Assembly (NCBI GenBank): GCA_963652075.1 | Contig: CAVJRQ010000036.1 | Location: forward strand, 1-64,000 | Length of the DNA stretch: 64,000 nt | Reading direction: 5' to 3' | From: Phocaeicola_A sp963652075 | GTDB taxonomy: Bacteria > Bacteroidota > Bacteroidia > Bacteroidales > Bacteroidaceae | Notes under the pieces: model-generated | Told to the model about the DNA's origin: nothing | Seen by the model: the letters and a program-made list of their open reading frames with translations, nothing else | The model's database searches: none | In this document: positions 6,644 to 15,060 of the stretch, in pieces | Layout of the letters: the number at the start of each line of letters is the position of its first letter | Position numbering within the stretch: the first letter of the stretch is position 1 | Program-made: the position numbers and the translations under genes

Positions 6644-8220
6644 CATTGCACCCGCTTCCAGGCCAAGAGACCCTTTCCCTCTTCGTCAAGCTCAATGCCC
6701 AGGCCGATGACCTGACGCTTGTCGGCCTTGAAGGGTTCCATGTATTGGCGGTCGAGTATTTGCCGCGAGGCGGCTTCCTTGCCTCCGCTGTTTCTCAGCT
6801 TGAGCTCGATGACATAGATGTAGCGGGAGGTCTGGACGGTCATGTCAATCCTTCCCGTGGCAATCATCTTCTCCACCTCCACCTTCAGGCCGATGGCGTT
6901 GAAGATGGTGCTGATGATGAGGCGATAGCGTTCCTCCATGTCCATCGAGGCGAGTTTCTTGTTGCTGTAAGGCACGTCGGCAATGAGAGCCTTCAATGAT
7001 TTCATGGCGTCGTCTACCTGTCCCATGCCCATTTGGGCGTAAAGGAAGGCCTGAAGGGACTGGATGTCACTTCTTGTCCTCAATGTCAGGGACGGAAGCA
7101 CCATGTCGTAGAGTGCCTTCCTCACCTCTTCGTTGGGGAAACCTAATGTATAGCCATATTCATCGCTGTCCTTGATGGTAAGGTAGCCCGACTGATAAAG
7201 GAACAACTCGGATCCGCCGCCAGTGACATCCGACATCTCCAAAGTGTCGCGCATGATGCGGCAACCCTCGAAGTTCTTCAGTCGAAGTTCCATGTCGTCC
7301 ACAAACTTGGGGAGCAGGGACGTGGCGCCAGACGCAGCCCAGAAATTGCGGATGTCTTTAGTGTCTAAGGAGTTGATGAGGCTATACGGATTGTAGATGT
7401 CTGTCATGTTGCGGCGGCTGAAGTGGTAGCCGTCGTAATAATCCTTCAGACGGTCGTGGGTCTGCTGCAAGGTCCATCCGTTCACCTCTGCCATCCTTTC
7501 CAGCTCGGGTTGGAAGTTCTCACCGATTTCCTCCTCCGTGATGCCGCAGATGGCGGCGTACTCGGGCTCAAAACTGATGTTGCTGAGGTTGTTGAGTACG
7601 GAGAACAGGGATATTTGGGTGAACTTGGTGATACCCGTGATGAACACTAACCGCTCGTACTCATCAGCGGCTTTCAGAATGGCAAACACCTCACGGTAAA
7701 CCTCCGTACACCTGTCGTGCTCGGGGGTGTTCCAGGAATGCTGGAGAGGCGAGTCGTATTCGTCGATGAGGATGGCGACCTTCAGTTCCGTCTGTTTGTA
7801 GGCGGCGGCAATGATACCGCTGAAACGGTCAGCGAGTTGTGCCGTGGCTTTCGGGATGATGCCATACTTGTTTTCGTATTCCTCAAAGCGTATGTCGAGA
7901 TAGGAACGCAGTGTCTCCGCGTTGGCCCCGCCACGGCTGAGGTCAAGGCGGATGACAGGATATTGCTTCCAGTCCTTTTCCAACTGCATAATCTTCAGCC
8001 CCTCGAAGAGTTCTTTCCTACCTTCAAGGTACACCTGTAGCGTATCAACAAGGATAGACTTTCCAAAGCGTCGTGGACGGCTCAGGTAATTATACTTATT
8101 GCCACTGTTCGCTAAGTTCCAAACGATATCGCTCTTGTCAACGTAAAGATAACCTTCTTCCCGGATTACCTTGAACGACTGGATGCCTGCCGGTAATTTT
8201 CTGCCATTGATGTTTGCCAT
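6643..8220 (-). CDS. AAA-ATPase-like protein with C-terminal PD-(D/E)XK nuclease-like domain
   Basis: The start is taken at ATG 8220 (MANINGRKLP), preceded by AAGGAG at good distance, rather than at 8274; this gives 525 residues. The N-terminal signature SF..I..EGYLYVDKSD precedes the P-loop variant LSRPRRFGKS; then come LIDEYDSPL (Walker B), an ITGITKFTQISLFS sensor region, and YDGYHFS. The last 150 residues carry NAIGLKVEVEKMIATGRIDM and YVIELKL, a PD-(D/E)XK-type core (D..ELK). This is the PF09820 plus PF08011 architecture, abundant in gut Bacteroidales with unknown cellular role. It appears complete, unlike the homologue at 55190. It is preceded by a promoter nearly identical to that of the DUF4143 gene at 10007. 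Confidence 0.85.
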   Translation of the reverse strand: MANINGRKLPAGIQSFKVIREEGYLYVDKSDIVWNLANSGNKYNYLSRPRRFGKSILVDTLQVYLEGRKELFEGLKIMQLEKDWKQYPVIRLDLSRGGANAETLRSYLDIRFEEYENKYGIIPKATAQLADRFSGIIAAAYKQTELKVAILIDEYDSPLQHSWNTPEHDRCTEVYREVFAILKAADEYERLVFITGITKFTQISLFSVLNNLSNISFEPEYAAICGITEEEIGENFQPELERMAEVNGWTLQQTHDRLKDYYDGYHFSRRNMTDIYNPYSLINSLDTKDIRNFWAASGATSLLPKFVDDMELRLKNFEGCRIMRDTLEMSDVTGGGSELFLYQSGYLTIKDSDEYGYTLGFPNEEVRKALYDMVLPSLTLRTRSDIQSLQAFLYAQMGMGQVDDAMKSLKALIADVPYSNKKLASMDMEERYRLIISTIFNAIGLKVEVEKMIATGRIDMTVQTSRYIYVIELKLRNSGGKEAASRQILDRQYMEPFKADKRQVIGLGIELDEEGKGLLAWKRVQ

Positions 8221-8241
8221 GTCCGATTCTCCTTTCGTTGG

Positions 8242-8274
8242 CAAAGATAAGTAAAAACATCTATATTCCCGCAA
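8242..8274 (-). promoter_or_regulatory. Bacteroidetes-type promoter of the AAA/PD-(D/E)XK gene
   Basis: On the minus strand TATCTTTG (8249-8242) fits TAnnTTTG and a TTG lies 22 bp upstream (8274-8272). About 40 bp around it match the region upstream of the DUF4143 gene (10032-10075), including GCGG(G/A)AATATAGATG. Confidence 0.6.
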
Positions 8275-8303
8275 GTTATATAGATTTAGAAGGAGATTGT
8301 CTC

Positions 8304-8795
8304 ATGTTAGTTTTCACGCTTTATAAGATTATCCGTAGATGTTACCATAATGTGGCCAATATCATCCACAGACTTTTGACGAGTGCTGTTCTTAAGGGAA
8401 ATGCAGTAGAGTACAGCACGTACCGTACCTCCGGCATCCCATACGTCATGGTGGCACGTGGAGGCAGGTTCTCAATAGGCAAGAATTTTGCCATGAACAA
8501 TGGGATAAAAGGGAATCCCATAGGATGTTATGAGCGGTGCACGTTCTTTGTAGACCGTGGAGCCAAGTTGACTATAGGAGATAATGTGGGTATGTCGCAG
8601 GCGGCATTGATTTGCCATAAGCGTATCACGATTGGCAATGACGTGAAAATTGGTGGTGGTGTGAGCATCTATGATACGGACTTTCATTCCCTCAACCCGG
8701 ATATTCGCCGAAGCAAGGATGATTTGGGGTCAGTCCTTCAAACATCCAATGGGAACAACATATACTCCATCCTCTCGGCGAATGGCGTATCTTGA
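8304..8795 (+). pseudogene. Hexapeptide-repeat acyltransferase, 3'-truncated
   Basis: The start is taken at ATG 8304, preceded by AAGGAG; the longer frame from 8214 overlaps the neighbouring promoter. The protein shows the left-handed beta-helix acyltransferase pattern: GRFSIGKNFAMNNG, GAKLTIGDNVGMSQAAL, KRITIGNDVKIGGGVSIYDTDFHSL, the last being the region with the catalytic His of maltose/galactoside-type O-acetyltransferases. Homology stops at RRSKDDLG (about 8729), exactly where the stop codon of the opposite-strand DUF4143 gene begins; the remaining 22 residues are antisense to that gene. The C-terminal third (further hexapeptides and GNPAK end) is absent from the window. It would act on sugars, perhaps in capsule or O-antigen synthesis, if it were intact. 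Confidence 0.8.
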
Positions 8796-10007
8796 CGTGC
8801 CTGTCAAGACCATCAGGAACGACGGGGCTTTCATCTTGGTCGTATCAATTTTGGAAGCCAATGACTTCAGGTTCTTGGCTCCGTCTTCTATATTTTTCTC
8901 ACCGCCTAATTTGATTTCAATTAGCCCATAGTTACCATTACGCAGATGAATGACCGTGTCGCACTCCAAGCCATTGCTGTCCCGATAGTGATAGATGGTT
9001 CCATCCAAGGCATCGGCATACACACGAAGGTCCCTCACGCACATTGACTCGAAAAACAGTCCCATCGTATTCAAGTCATTGACGAGGTCGTTTGGCCCTA
9101 ATCCCAACGCTGCAATGCCAATAGAAGGGTCTGAGAAATACCGGGTCTCGGACGTTCTGATAGCGGTTTTACTCCTAAGGTTGGGATTCCATGCGGGCGA
9201 ATCTTCCAACACAAAAATCTTCTTCAACGCGTCTATGTAGGATGTGACGGTTGTCCTGTTGGCCGCAATAGCATCGTTGTTCTCAATGTCAGCACATATC
9301 GTGTTGACTGTACCTTGTGCGCATTGGTTACGCGCGACGGAACGAAGGATTCTTTTTGTACGTTCTGAATCCCGTTTAATGTTATCCACCCGCGAGATGT
9401 CGTTGTTGACAACAGCTTCATAATACCTATACGCCATGTCAAGTGCCACTTCTTTCTTGACAGTTGTCGCCTGCGGCCAGCCGCCTCGGCAGATAAGCCA
9501 CGCTATGGAGTCGATGTTTTGGTTGTTCGTTCCAAAGACATCCGCACCGGGGTTGTCAAATAATCCCTTGACGCTGACTTCTCCCGTAGAGTCACCGGAT
9601 TCGGAAAGGCTCATGGTTCGCATGGTCAGCCAGGCGAACCTGCCTGTACCGGTATGATGAATTTTGGCGGTATCGGCAGGTACGGCTGAACCTGTAAAGA
9701 TGAACTGACCAAGTTCGCCTCTATGGTCTACCTCGAAACGGGCTGTATCCCAAAGCTGAGGCGCAAGTTGCCATTCGTCAATAAGGCGTGGAGTCGGCCC
9801 GGCAAGAAGTTTCTTGGGGGACAAGCCGGCAAGTTCCAAGTTTTGTTCCATGTACTCCGGGTCGTCCATATATACGATACTTTTTGCCAGCTGTTCCGCA
9901 GTGGTAGTCTTTCCGCACCATTTAGGTCCTTGTATCAAGACGGCACCTACCCCTTGGAGTCTTCTGCTTAGCATTTGGTCAGCTATCCGTGGAGAATACC
10001 TTTTCAT
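8730..10007 (-). CDS. AAA family ATPase with DUF4143 C-terminal domain
   Basis: The start is taken at ATG 10007 (MKRYSPRIAD), giving 425 residues. The P-loop is LIQGPKWCGKTT, Walker B is RLIDEWQLAPQLWD, followed by FIFTGSAVP, the sensor segment typical of AAA_14. The C-terminal DUF4143 domain holds GLECDTVIHLRNGNYGLIEIKLGG, which resembles a PD-(D/E)XK core. The protein is complete and serves as reference for the deleted copy at 2577-3193 (near-identical ends). Cellular role of the family is not established; it is common beside mobile and variable regions of Bacteroidales. Its 3' end coincides with the breakpoint of the truncated acyltransferase, so it probably arrived by insertion or replacement. 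Confidence 0.85.
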   Translation of the reverse strand: MKRYSPRIADQMLSRRLQGVGAVLIQGPKWCGKTTTAEQLAKSIVYMDDPEYMEQNLELAGLSPKKLLAGPTPRLIDEWQLAPQLWDTARFEVDHRGELGQFIFTGSAVPADTAKIHHTGTGRFAWLTMRTMSLSESGDSTGEVSVKGLFDNPGADVFGTNNQNIDSIAWLICRGGWPQATTVKKEVALDMAYRYYEAVVNNDISRVDNIKRDSERTKRILRSVARNQCAQGTVNTICADIENNDAIAANRTTVTSYIDALKKIFVLEDSPAWNPNLRSKTAIRTSETRYFSDPSIGIAALGLGPNDLVNDLNTMGLFFESMCVRDLRVYADALDGTIYHYRDSNGLECDTVIHLRNGNYGLIEIKLGGEKNIEDGAKNLKSLASKIDTTKMKAPSFLMVLTGTSRYAIRREDGVYVVPIGCLKD

Positions 10008-10031
10008 TTTTCTTCGTTTTCCGTTCGGAGG

Positions 10032-10064
10032 CAAAGGTAAGGAAAATCATCTATATTTCCGCAA
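10032..10064 (-). promoter_or_regulatory. Bacteroidetes-type promoter of the DUF4143 ATPase gene
   Basis: TACCTTTG (10039-10032, minus strand) fits TAnnTTTG, with TTG 22 bp upstream (10064-10062). The element and its flanks closely match the promoter at 8242-8274 although the two genes belong to different ATPase families. Confidence 0.6.
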
Positions 10065-10098
10065 GTTATGCGGCAATAAATCCACAAGGAGCAATAAC

Positions 10099-10167
10099 CA
10101 TTGTGCACTTTGAGGCAATTTCATTGTGCACTTTGAGGCAATTTCATTGTGCACTTTGAGGATTTTC
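10099..10167. repeat. Three-unit 23 bp array with TTGTGCACTTTGAGG core
   Basis: Units begin at 10099, 10122 and 10145, each starting CATTGTGCACTTTGAGG; the last ends GATTTT where the others end CAATTT, exactly as in the array at 6598. The two arrays point the same way and bracket the segment 6644-10098. The rest of the gap 10008-10259 holds the ATPase promoter and no gene I recognise. Confidence 0.9.
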
Positions 10168-10259
10168 CGTTACACAGTTCCTTTCATTCATAACTCAAAC
10201 AAAGGCGACGTTCACTGCCTGACGTATCACCCGGAATGTCGAACGCCCCCATATCCGTT

Positions 10260-10544
10260 TCACGACCTTACCAACCACAGTTGCATCAACTGGTCGTCTA
10301 TGTAATATGTGCCCTGTGAAGTGGACACCAGATGATACTCCAGCAGTTTCCGGGTGGCACTCTGTACACTACTTGCCGAGCGGAGATTGTACTTCTTTGT
10401 GAAGGCGGCAGAGGTAATCTGCCTGACAATGCCGTCCTTGGCAATGGCATACAGCAATTCCTTCTGTGGAAGAGTGAGACGTGACAGGTTAAAGGTCGGG
10501 GTGTTGGAGATGGGGTCGTAGCCAAAGCAGTGTGCATGGGAACG
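10260..10544 (-). pseudogene. C-terminal relic of an AAA ATPase, in frame behind the PAP2 gene stop
   Basis: About 94 codons directly follow the TAG of the PAP2 gene in the same frame. They read FNLSRLTLPQKELLYAIAKD, then SAAFTKKYNLRSASSVQSA, and end YYIDDQLMQLWL. This pattern (QKELLYAIA, SASSVQSA..LLE, Y.I.D....WL) is the winged-helix end of a common Bacteroidetes AAA+ ATPase family. No P-loop part is present in the window, so only the 3' end survives, without a start of its own. A deletion probably joined it to the PAP2 gene. Confidence 0.7.
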
Positions 10545-11504
10545 CTAACCCCTGTCTTTCCGCATCCGCCCGTACAACCATACGGAGAAGGCATAGATGA
10601 GGAAGGCGGAGAAGAAACCGGCAATGGCATCAATCAGGTAGTGGGCCTGGATGTAAACGGTGGCGCAGCAGAGCAGCAGGTAGAAGGGCATCAGACACCA
10701 AAAGAGGGGTTTCTTGATGCGGTAGGCCAACAGGAGGATGATGGTGGACATGCCCACGTGCGAACTGGGGAAGGCCGCCGTCGGTCGCTCACCGGCTTGC
10801 TGGGACATCTCCACTAACTTGTAGAAGACACCCCACTCCGGTTCTTTGGTAGGGAGCAGTTCCGCATGGTAGTTGAAATAATCGCCTATGGCGGGAAAAT
10901 GAGACTGGGACACTTGTTCCAAGCCAATGGCAGGGAAGTAATACTGCGGTCCGGCAACGGGCAGGAACAGATAGATGAGGTAATAGACAAAAAAGGAGGT
11001 GACAAGGATGAACGCCACCTTGTCGAACTCGCTGTAGCGGCGGAAAAAACAGAACAGAGCGATGCCGAAAATCATCGGGTAGTAGCTGAAGTATCCCAAG
11101 TTGAAGGCTTCGCAAAACCAGGCGGACGAGCAGTACTGCGGAAAGAGGATGGCTGGTTGGCAATGGAAAAGGGCTTGTTCGCACGAGGCGAACAGATGGT
11201 CGAGGTTGGGAAACAGGCGGTTGAACTCATACGTGTCGGGGTACCAATAAGCCAACAGCGCCATCTGGTAGGCGGTGCGCAGGAAAGCCGTCAGTTTGCA
11301 GGCGTATTGCCGGTAAACCCAAACCAACGCCATCATGACCGCCACGATGGCCAACCGTTCGAGCAACATGCCCACGGGACGTTCCATGTCGCGGAACAGC
11401 AGCGCGATGACGACCGAGGTAAACAGCGTATAGACGAGCCCTATCTTCTCTATCGCAAAGAGACCCTTCTCCGCATCCGTCTTTTTCAGTAATTCTAAAG
11501 CCAT
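10545..11504 (-). CDS. PAP2-superfamily membrane phosphatase/phosphotransferase
   Basis: The protein has 319 residues with about eight hydrophobic segments. The PAP2 motifs are near the C-terminus: PSSHVGMS (C2) and YIQAHYLIDAIAG with H-x3-D (C3). The longer N-terminal membrane part and the FLPVAGPQYYFP segment resemble AUR1-like inositol phosphorylceramide synthases and related lipid enzymes of Bacteroidetes, but the substrate cannot be told from sequence. It overlaps the upstream epimerase-type gene by 10 bases, so the two are co-transcribed and possibly coupled. The protein appears full length; the frame continues into an ATPase relic after its stop. Confidence 0.75.
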   Translation of the reverse strand: MALELLKKTDAEKGLFAIEKIGLVYTLFTSVVIALLFRDMERPVGMLLERLAIVAVMMALVWVYRQYACKLTAFLRTAYQMALLAYWYPDTYEFNRLFPNLDHLFASCEQALFHCQPAILFPQYCSSAWFCEAFNLGYFSYYPMIFGIALFCFFRRYSEFDKVAFILVTSFFVYYLIYLFLPVAGPQYYFPAIGLEQVSQSHFPAIGDYFNYHAELLPTKEPEWGVFYKLVEMSQQAGERPTAAFPSSHVGMSTIILLLAYRIKKPLFWCLMPFYLLLCCATVYIQAHYLIDAIAGFFSAFLIYAFSVWLYGRMRKDRG

Positions 11505-12499
11505 TTTTCTTGTTTGTACCAGGCGATGATTTCCTTCACGCCACGCGCCAGGTCATAGTCGGCCTTGTAGCCAAGCTCTTCCTCCGCAGGAGTGATGTCG
11601 CATTGCCAGTTGCGTTGTTTCATGATTTGATACTTGTCGCCGTTGAGCGTACTGCTCTTGCCACAGAGACCAGCCGCTTTTTCGGCCAGCAAAGATACGA
11701 CTTTTAGAATAAACAAGGGACATTTGACGTGGATAACAAACGGATTGCCCAGTTCTTTCTCTATCAGGCGGGAGAACGCGCTACTTTGGTAGACCCGCCC
11801 GTCGCTCACCAGATAGGTGCGGTCCGTCACCTCCTTGTCGATAGCCAGATAGATGGCCTTCACCAAGTCCTTCACATAGATGAAGGTGAGGTCTTGCCGC
11901 TTGAAGCCTACGGAGAAATCGAGGTGTTGCTTGATGGACTTGGCCATAAGGAAATAGTCCTTCTCGCGCGGGCCATAAACGCCTGTGGGGCGGAAGATGA
12001 CGCAGGGAAATCCTCCGAGCGACTCCAGATAGCGTTCGGAAGCCAGTTTGCTCTCGCCGTACGCCGTGTTAGGTCGAGCCTCATCGGTCACACGGATAGG
12101 AGTGTAATCCTTTTCACGGAGCGGCCCCATCACGCTGAGCGAGCTGATGTAGACAAACTGACGGGGAGTCATCTCCAGTGCCGTCAGCGCCTCCACCAAG
12201 TTACGCGTGGCTTGGTAGTTGCCCTCCATGAACTCCTCCCGGTGGCGGCACTTGGTCACGCCGGCACAGTGGACAATCACGTCCCAGCCACCGTGTAGCC
12301 GTTTATGCTCACGCAGCTGATTGTGCAGTGTCTGAGGGTTGGCAAAGTCGAGGCAGGCGAACCGTATCCGGCTATCCTGCAAGTAGCGGCACGAACTGCT
12401 CTGGCGCACGCCGGCCCACACCTCCATCTCTCTGCGCAAGGCTTCTTCCACCAGAAAGCTACCGATGAAGCCGCTTGCTCCCGTTATCAATATTTTCAT
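11495..12499 (-). CDS. NAD(P)-dependent epimerase/dehydratase (extended SDR)
   Basis: The protein has 334 residues. ITGASGFIGSFL (residues 4-15) is the nucleotide-binding GxxGxxG motif; DVIVHCAGVTK, YISSLSVMG and YGESKLASER (YxxxK catalytic pair) follow in the order of extended short-chain dehydrogenases, and the C-terminal region carries FRPTGVYGPREKDY. Members act on sugar nucleotides or on sterol and terpenoid-like substrates; the specific substrate is unknown. It is the first gene of a two-gene unit with the PAP2 gene, which suggests envelope lipid or glycolipid metabolism. Confidence 0.8.
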   Translation of the reverse strand: MKILITGASGFIGSFLVEEALRREMEVWAGVRQSSSCRYLQDSRIRFACLDFANPQTLHNQLREHKRLHGGWDVIVHCAGVTKCRHREEFMEGNYQATRNLVEALTALEMTPRQFVYISSLSVMGPLREKDYTPIRVTDEARPNTAYGESKLASERYLESLGGFPCVIFRPTGVYGPREKDYFLMAKSIKQHLDFSVGFKRQDLTFIYVKDLVKAIYLAIDKEVTDRTYLVSDGRVYQSSAFSRLIEKELGNPFVIHVKCPLFILKVVSLLAEKAAGLCGKSSTLNGDKYQIMKQRNWQCDITPAEEELGYKADYDLARGVKEIIAWYKQEKWL

Positions 12500-12609
12500 T
12501 GGCTATTCCGCATTTGTCTGTCAAGTGTGCAAAGGTAATGCAAATCGGACGCAGAAGCCTAAAACTCGTCCGCAATAATTTGCCGATTCACGCGTTAATC
12601 ATGAAACAT

Positions 12610-12658
12610 CCCTGTATCATCTGAGGAGGTTGAACGCTTCCAACCTCAAAAAACAGGG
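12610..12658. promoter_or_regulatory. Nested inverted repeats in the rnr leader
   Basis: CCCTGT (12610-12615) pairs with ACAGGG (12653-12658), and inside it GAGGTTG (12626-12632) pairs with CAACCTC (12641-12647). The structure ends 75 bases before the rnr start. The A run lies on the inner 3' side, so it is not a classic terminator for either strand. It may be a structured 5' leader. The rest of this 230 bp gap holds nothing else I recognise. Confidence 0.3.
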
Positions 12659-12732
12659 ACGAAATGCACCGGGATACAAGAATAATCGCTTTCTTTGTAG
12701 GAGTAAACTGACAACTGTAAATATTCACAATT

Positions 12733-14988
12733 ATGGGCAAATCGGGAAGAAAAGGCGGCAAACGCATGACGAAGAAGGAGTTGGTAGGACAGCTGACCGC
12801 TCTGTTTCAAAAGGATATCAATCAGATGTGGAGCTTCAAACAGATCTTTAGCGAGCTCAACCTGGACACGCATCCACTGAAAGCGCTCTGCTTGGACATT
12901 CTGGAGGATTTGGTGGAGGAGGATTACCTGAGCGAACCCAAGAAGGGTTTCTTCCAATATAGCGACCACGGGCAGATTATCGACGGCACGTTCCAGCGAA
13001 AGAGCAACGGAAAGAACTCCTTCATCCCCGAGGGTGGCGGTGAGCCGGTGTTCATTGCCGAGCGCAATTCGGGTCATGCGATGAACAACGACAAGGTGCG
13101 TGTAGCCCTCTTCGCCAAGCGGAAGAACCGCGAACGCGAAGGCGAAGTCATCGAAATCGTGGAGCATGCGGAGCAGAACTTCATCGGCACGCTGCAGGTG
13201 GAGAAGGGTTACGCGTTTCTGATTACGGAAGACCGCAACCTCGCCAACGACATCTTCATCCCGAAGGAGAATCTAAACAAGGGAAAGACGGGCGACAAGG
13301 CCGTGGTGAAGATTACCGAATGGCCTTTCCGTGCCAAGAACCCCATCGGCAAGGTGATAGACATCTTGGGCAAGGCGGGCGACAACACGACGGAGATGCA
13401 CGCCATCCTCGCCGAATATGGACTGCCGTACGTCTATCCGGAGAACGTGGAGAAGGCGGCTGACAAAATTCCCGAAGAGTTCACGAAAGAGGACTTGGAA
13501 GGGCGCGAGGATTTCCGCAAGACGGTCACGTTCACCATCGACCCTGCGGACGCGAAGGACTTCGATGACGCGCTCTCTATCCGCAAGCTGAAGGAGGAAC
13601 TTTGGGAGATTGGCGTACACATCGCCGACGTGTCGCACTACGTGAAGGAGGGCAGCGTCATCGACAAGGAGGCGCAGGAGCGCGCCACGTCGGTCTATCT
13701 GGTAGACCGCACCGTCCCCATGTTGCCCGAGCGGCTCTGTAACTTCATCTGTTCGCTGCGCCCCAATGAAGAGAAACTGGCCTACTCCGTCGTCTTCGAG
13801 ATGAACGAGAAGGCCGAAGTGCGCAGTTCACGCATCGTACACACAATCATCAAGAGTAACCGACGCTACGCCTACGAGGAGGCCCAGCAAATCATAGAGA
13901 CCGGTGAGGGCGACTACAAGGAGGAAATTCTCACGTTAAACCGTCTGGCAAAGATTCTGAGGGAAAAGCGTTTTGCCGAAGGTGCCATCAGTTTCGAGCG
14001 CACGGAGGTGAAGTTCAACCTCGACGAGAACGGCAAGCCTATCGGTGTCTACTTCAAGGAAGCCAAGGAGGCCAATAAGCTGATAGAGGAGTTTATGCTG
14101 TTGGCCAACCGGACGGTTGCGGAACGCATCGGCAAGGTAGCCAAGAATGTGAAGCCCAAAGTGTTCCCCTACCGTATCCACGACCTCCCCGACCCCGACA
14201 AGCTGGAGAATCTGAAGAGCTTCATCACGCGCTTTGGCTATAAGTTGCGCACCACCGGATCGAACGCCGAAGTATCGAAGTCCATCAACAGTTTGCTGGA
14301 CAAGGTGCAGGGCACACGCGAGCAGAACCTGATAGAGACCGTGTCGCTGCGGGCGATGCAGAAAGCGCGCTACAGTACCTATAACATAGGGCACTATGGT
14401 TTGGCGTTCGACTACTACACGCACTTCACCTCTCCTATCCGCCGTTACCCGGACTTGATGGTTCACCGCTTGCTCACGCGCTATCTGGCGGGCGGACGTT
14501 CCGTGAACAGGGACAAGTACGAGAACCTCTGCGAGCACTGCTCCGCCATGGAACAGACCGCCGCATCGGCCGAGCGCGCCAGCATTAAGTACAAACAGGT
14601 GGAGTATATGTCCGACCACATCGGGCAGGCCTACGACGGTGTCATCAGCGGCATCACGGAATGGGGGCTCTACGTGGAGCTGAACGAGAACAAGTGCGAG
14701 GGTCTGGTACCTATCCGCGAGTTGGGCAACGACTACTTCGACTTTGACGAGAAGAACTATTGCCTTATCGGCCGCCGGAACCACAAACGCTATAACCTGG
14801 GCGACCCCATCAAGATAAAGGTGTCTTGCACCAATCTCGAGAAGAAGCAGCTCGACTTCACCTTAGCGTCCACCCCCGACGACCGGATTTCTTCTCCACA
14901 ATGGCACGGACAGACCAAGGCGAACCGCATCAAAGCGGACAAAGGGAAGAAGGGCGGCAAGGAGAAAGGCCGGAAGAAACGGAAGTAG
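12733..14988 (+). CDS. rnr: Ribonuclease R
   Basis: The protein has 751 residues, typical of RNase R. It has an N-terminal helical/winged domain, cold-shock domains (about 75-230, with DGTFQRKSNGKNSFI and EKGYAFLITED), the RNB catalytic domain beginning near 255 with TIDPADAKDFDDALSI, which holds the metal-binding aspartates, and HYTHF-like DYYTHFTSPIRRYPDLMVHR later. An S1 domain (about 640-720, GVISGITEWGLYVEL) and a Lys/Arg-rich tail follow. It is a processive 3'-5' exoribonuclease that can degrade structured RNA. The start is ATG 12733; an in-frame ATG at 12766 is possible. The gene is monocistronic and convergent with the carbohydrate operon. Confidence 0.95.
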   Translation: MGKSGRKGGKRMTKKELVGQLTALFQKDINQMWSFKQIFSELNLDTHPLKALCLDILEDLVEEDYLSEPKKGFFQYSDHGQIIDGTFQRKSNGKNSFIPEGGGEPVFIAERNSGHAMNNDKVRVALFAKRKNREREGEVIEIVEHAEQNFIGTLQVEKGYAFLITEDRNLANDIFIPKENLNKGKTGDKAVVKITEWPFRAKNPIGKVIDILGKAGDNTTEMHAILAEYGLPYVYPENVEKAADKIPEEFTKEDLEGREDFRKTVTFTIDPADAKDFDDALSIRKLKEELWEIGVHIADVSHYVKEGSVIDKEAQERATSVYLVDRTVPMLPERLCNFICSLRPNEEKLAYSVVFEMNEKAEVRSSRIVHTIIKSNRRYAYEEAQQIIETGEGDYKEEILTLNRLAKILREKRFAEGAISFERTEVKFNLDENGKPIGVYFKEAKEANKLIEEFMLLANRTVAERIGKVAKNVKPKVFPYRIHDLPDPDKLENLKSFITRFGYKLRTTGSNAEVSKSINSLLDKVQGTREQNLIETVSLRAMQKARYSTYNIGHYGLAFDYYTHFTSPIRRYPDLMVHRLLTRYLAGGRSVNRDKYENLCEHCSAMEQTAASAERASIKYKQVEYMSDHIGQAYDGVISGITEWGLYVELNENKCEGLVPIRELGNDYFDFDEKNYCLIGRRNHKRYNLGDPIKIKVSCTNLEKKQLDFTLASTPDDRISSPQWHGQTKANRIKADKGKKGGKEKGRKKRK

Positions 14989-15060
14989 AGGCACACAAGA
15001 CTTTGGCCTCACCAACCCATCGGAACGATTCACCCGGATAACGCAAGCGGTTGCACCTGT

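Noticed and set aside
12610..12658. Terminator upstream of rnr
   Set aside because: The stem is followed by A residues and C/G, not by a T run, on either strand.
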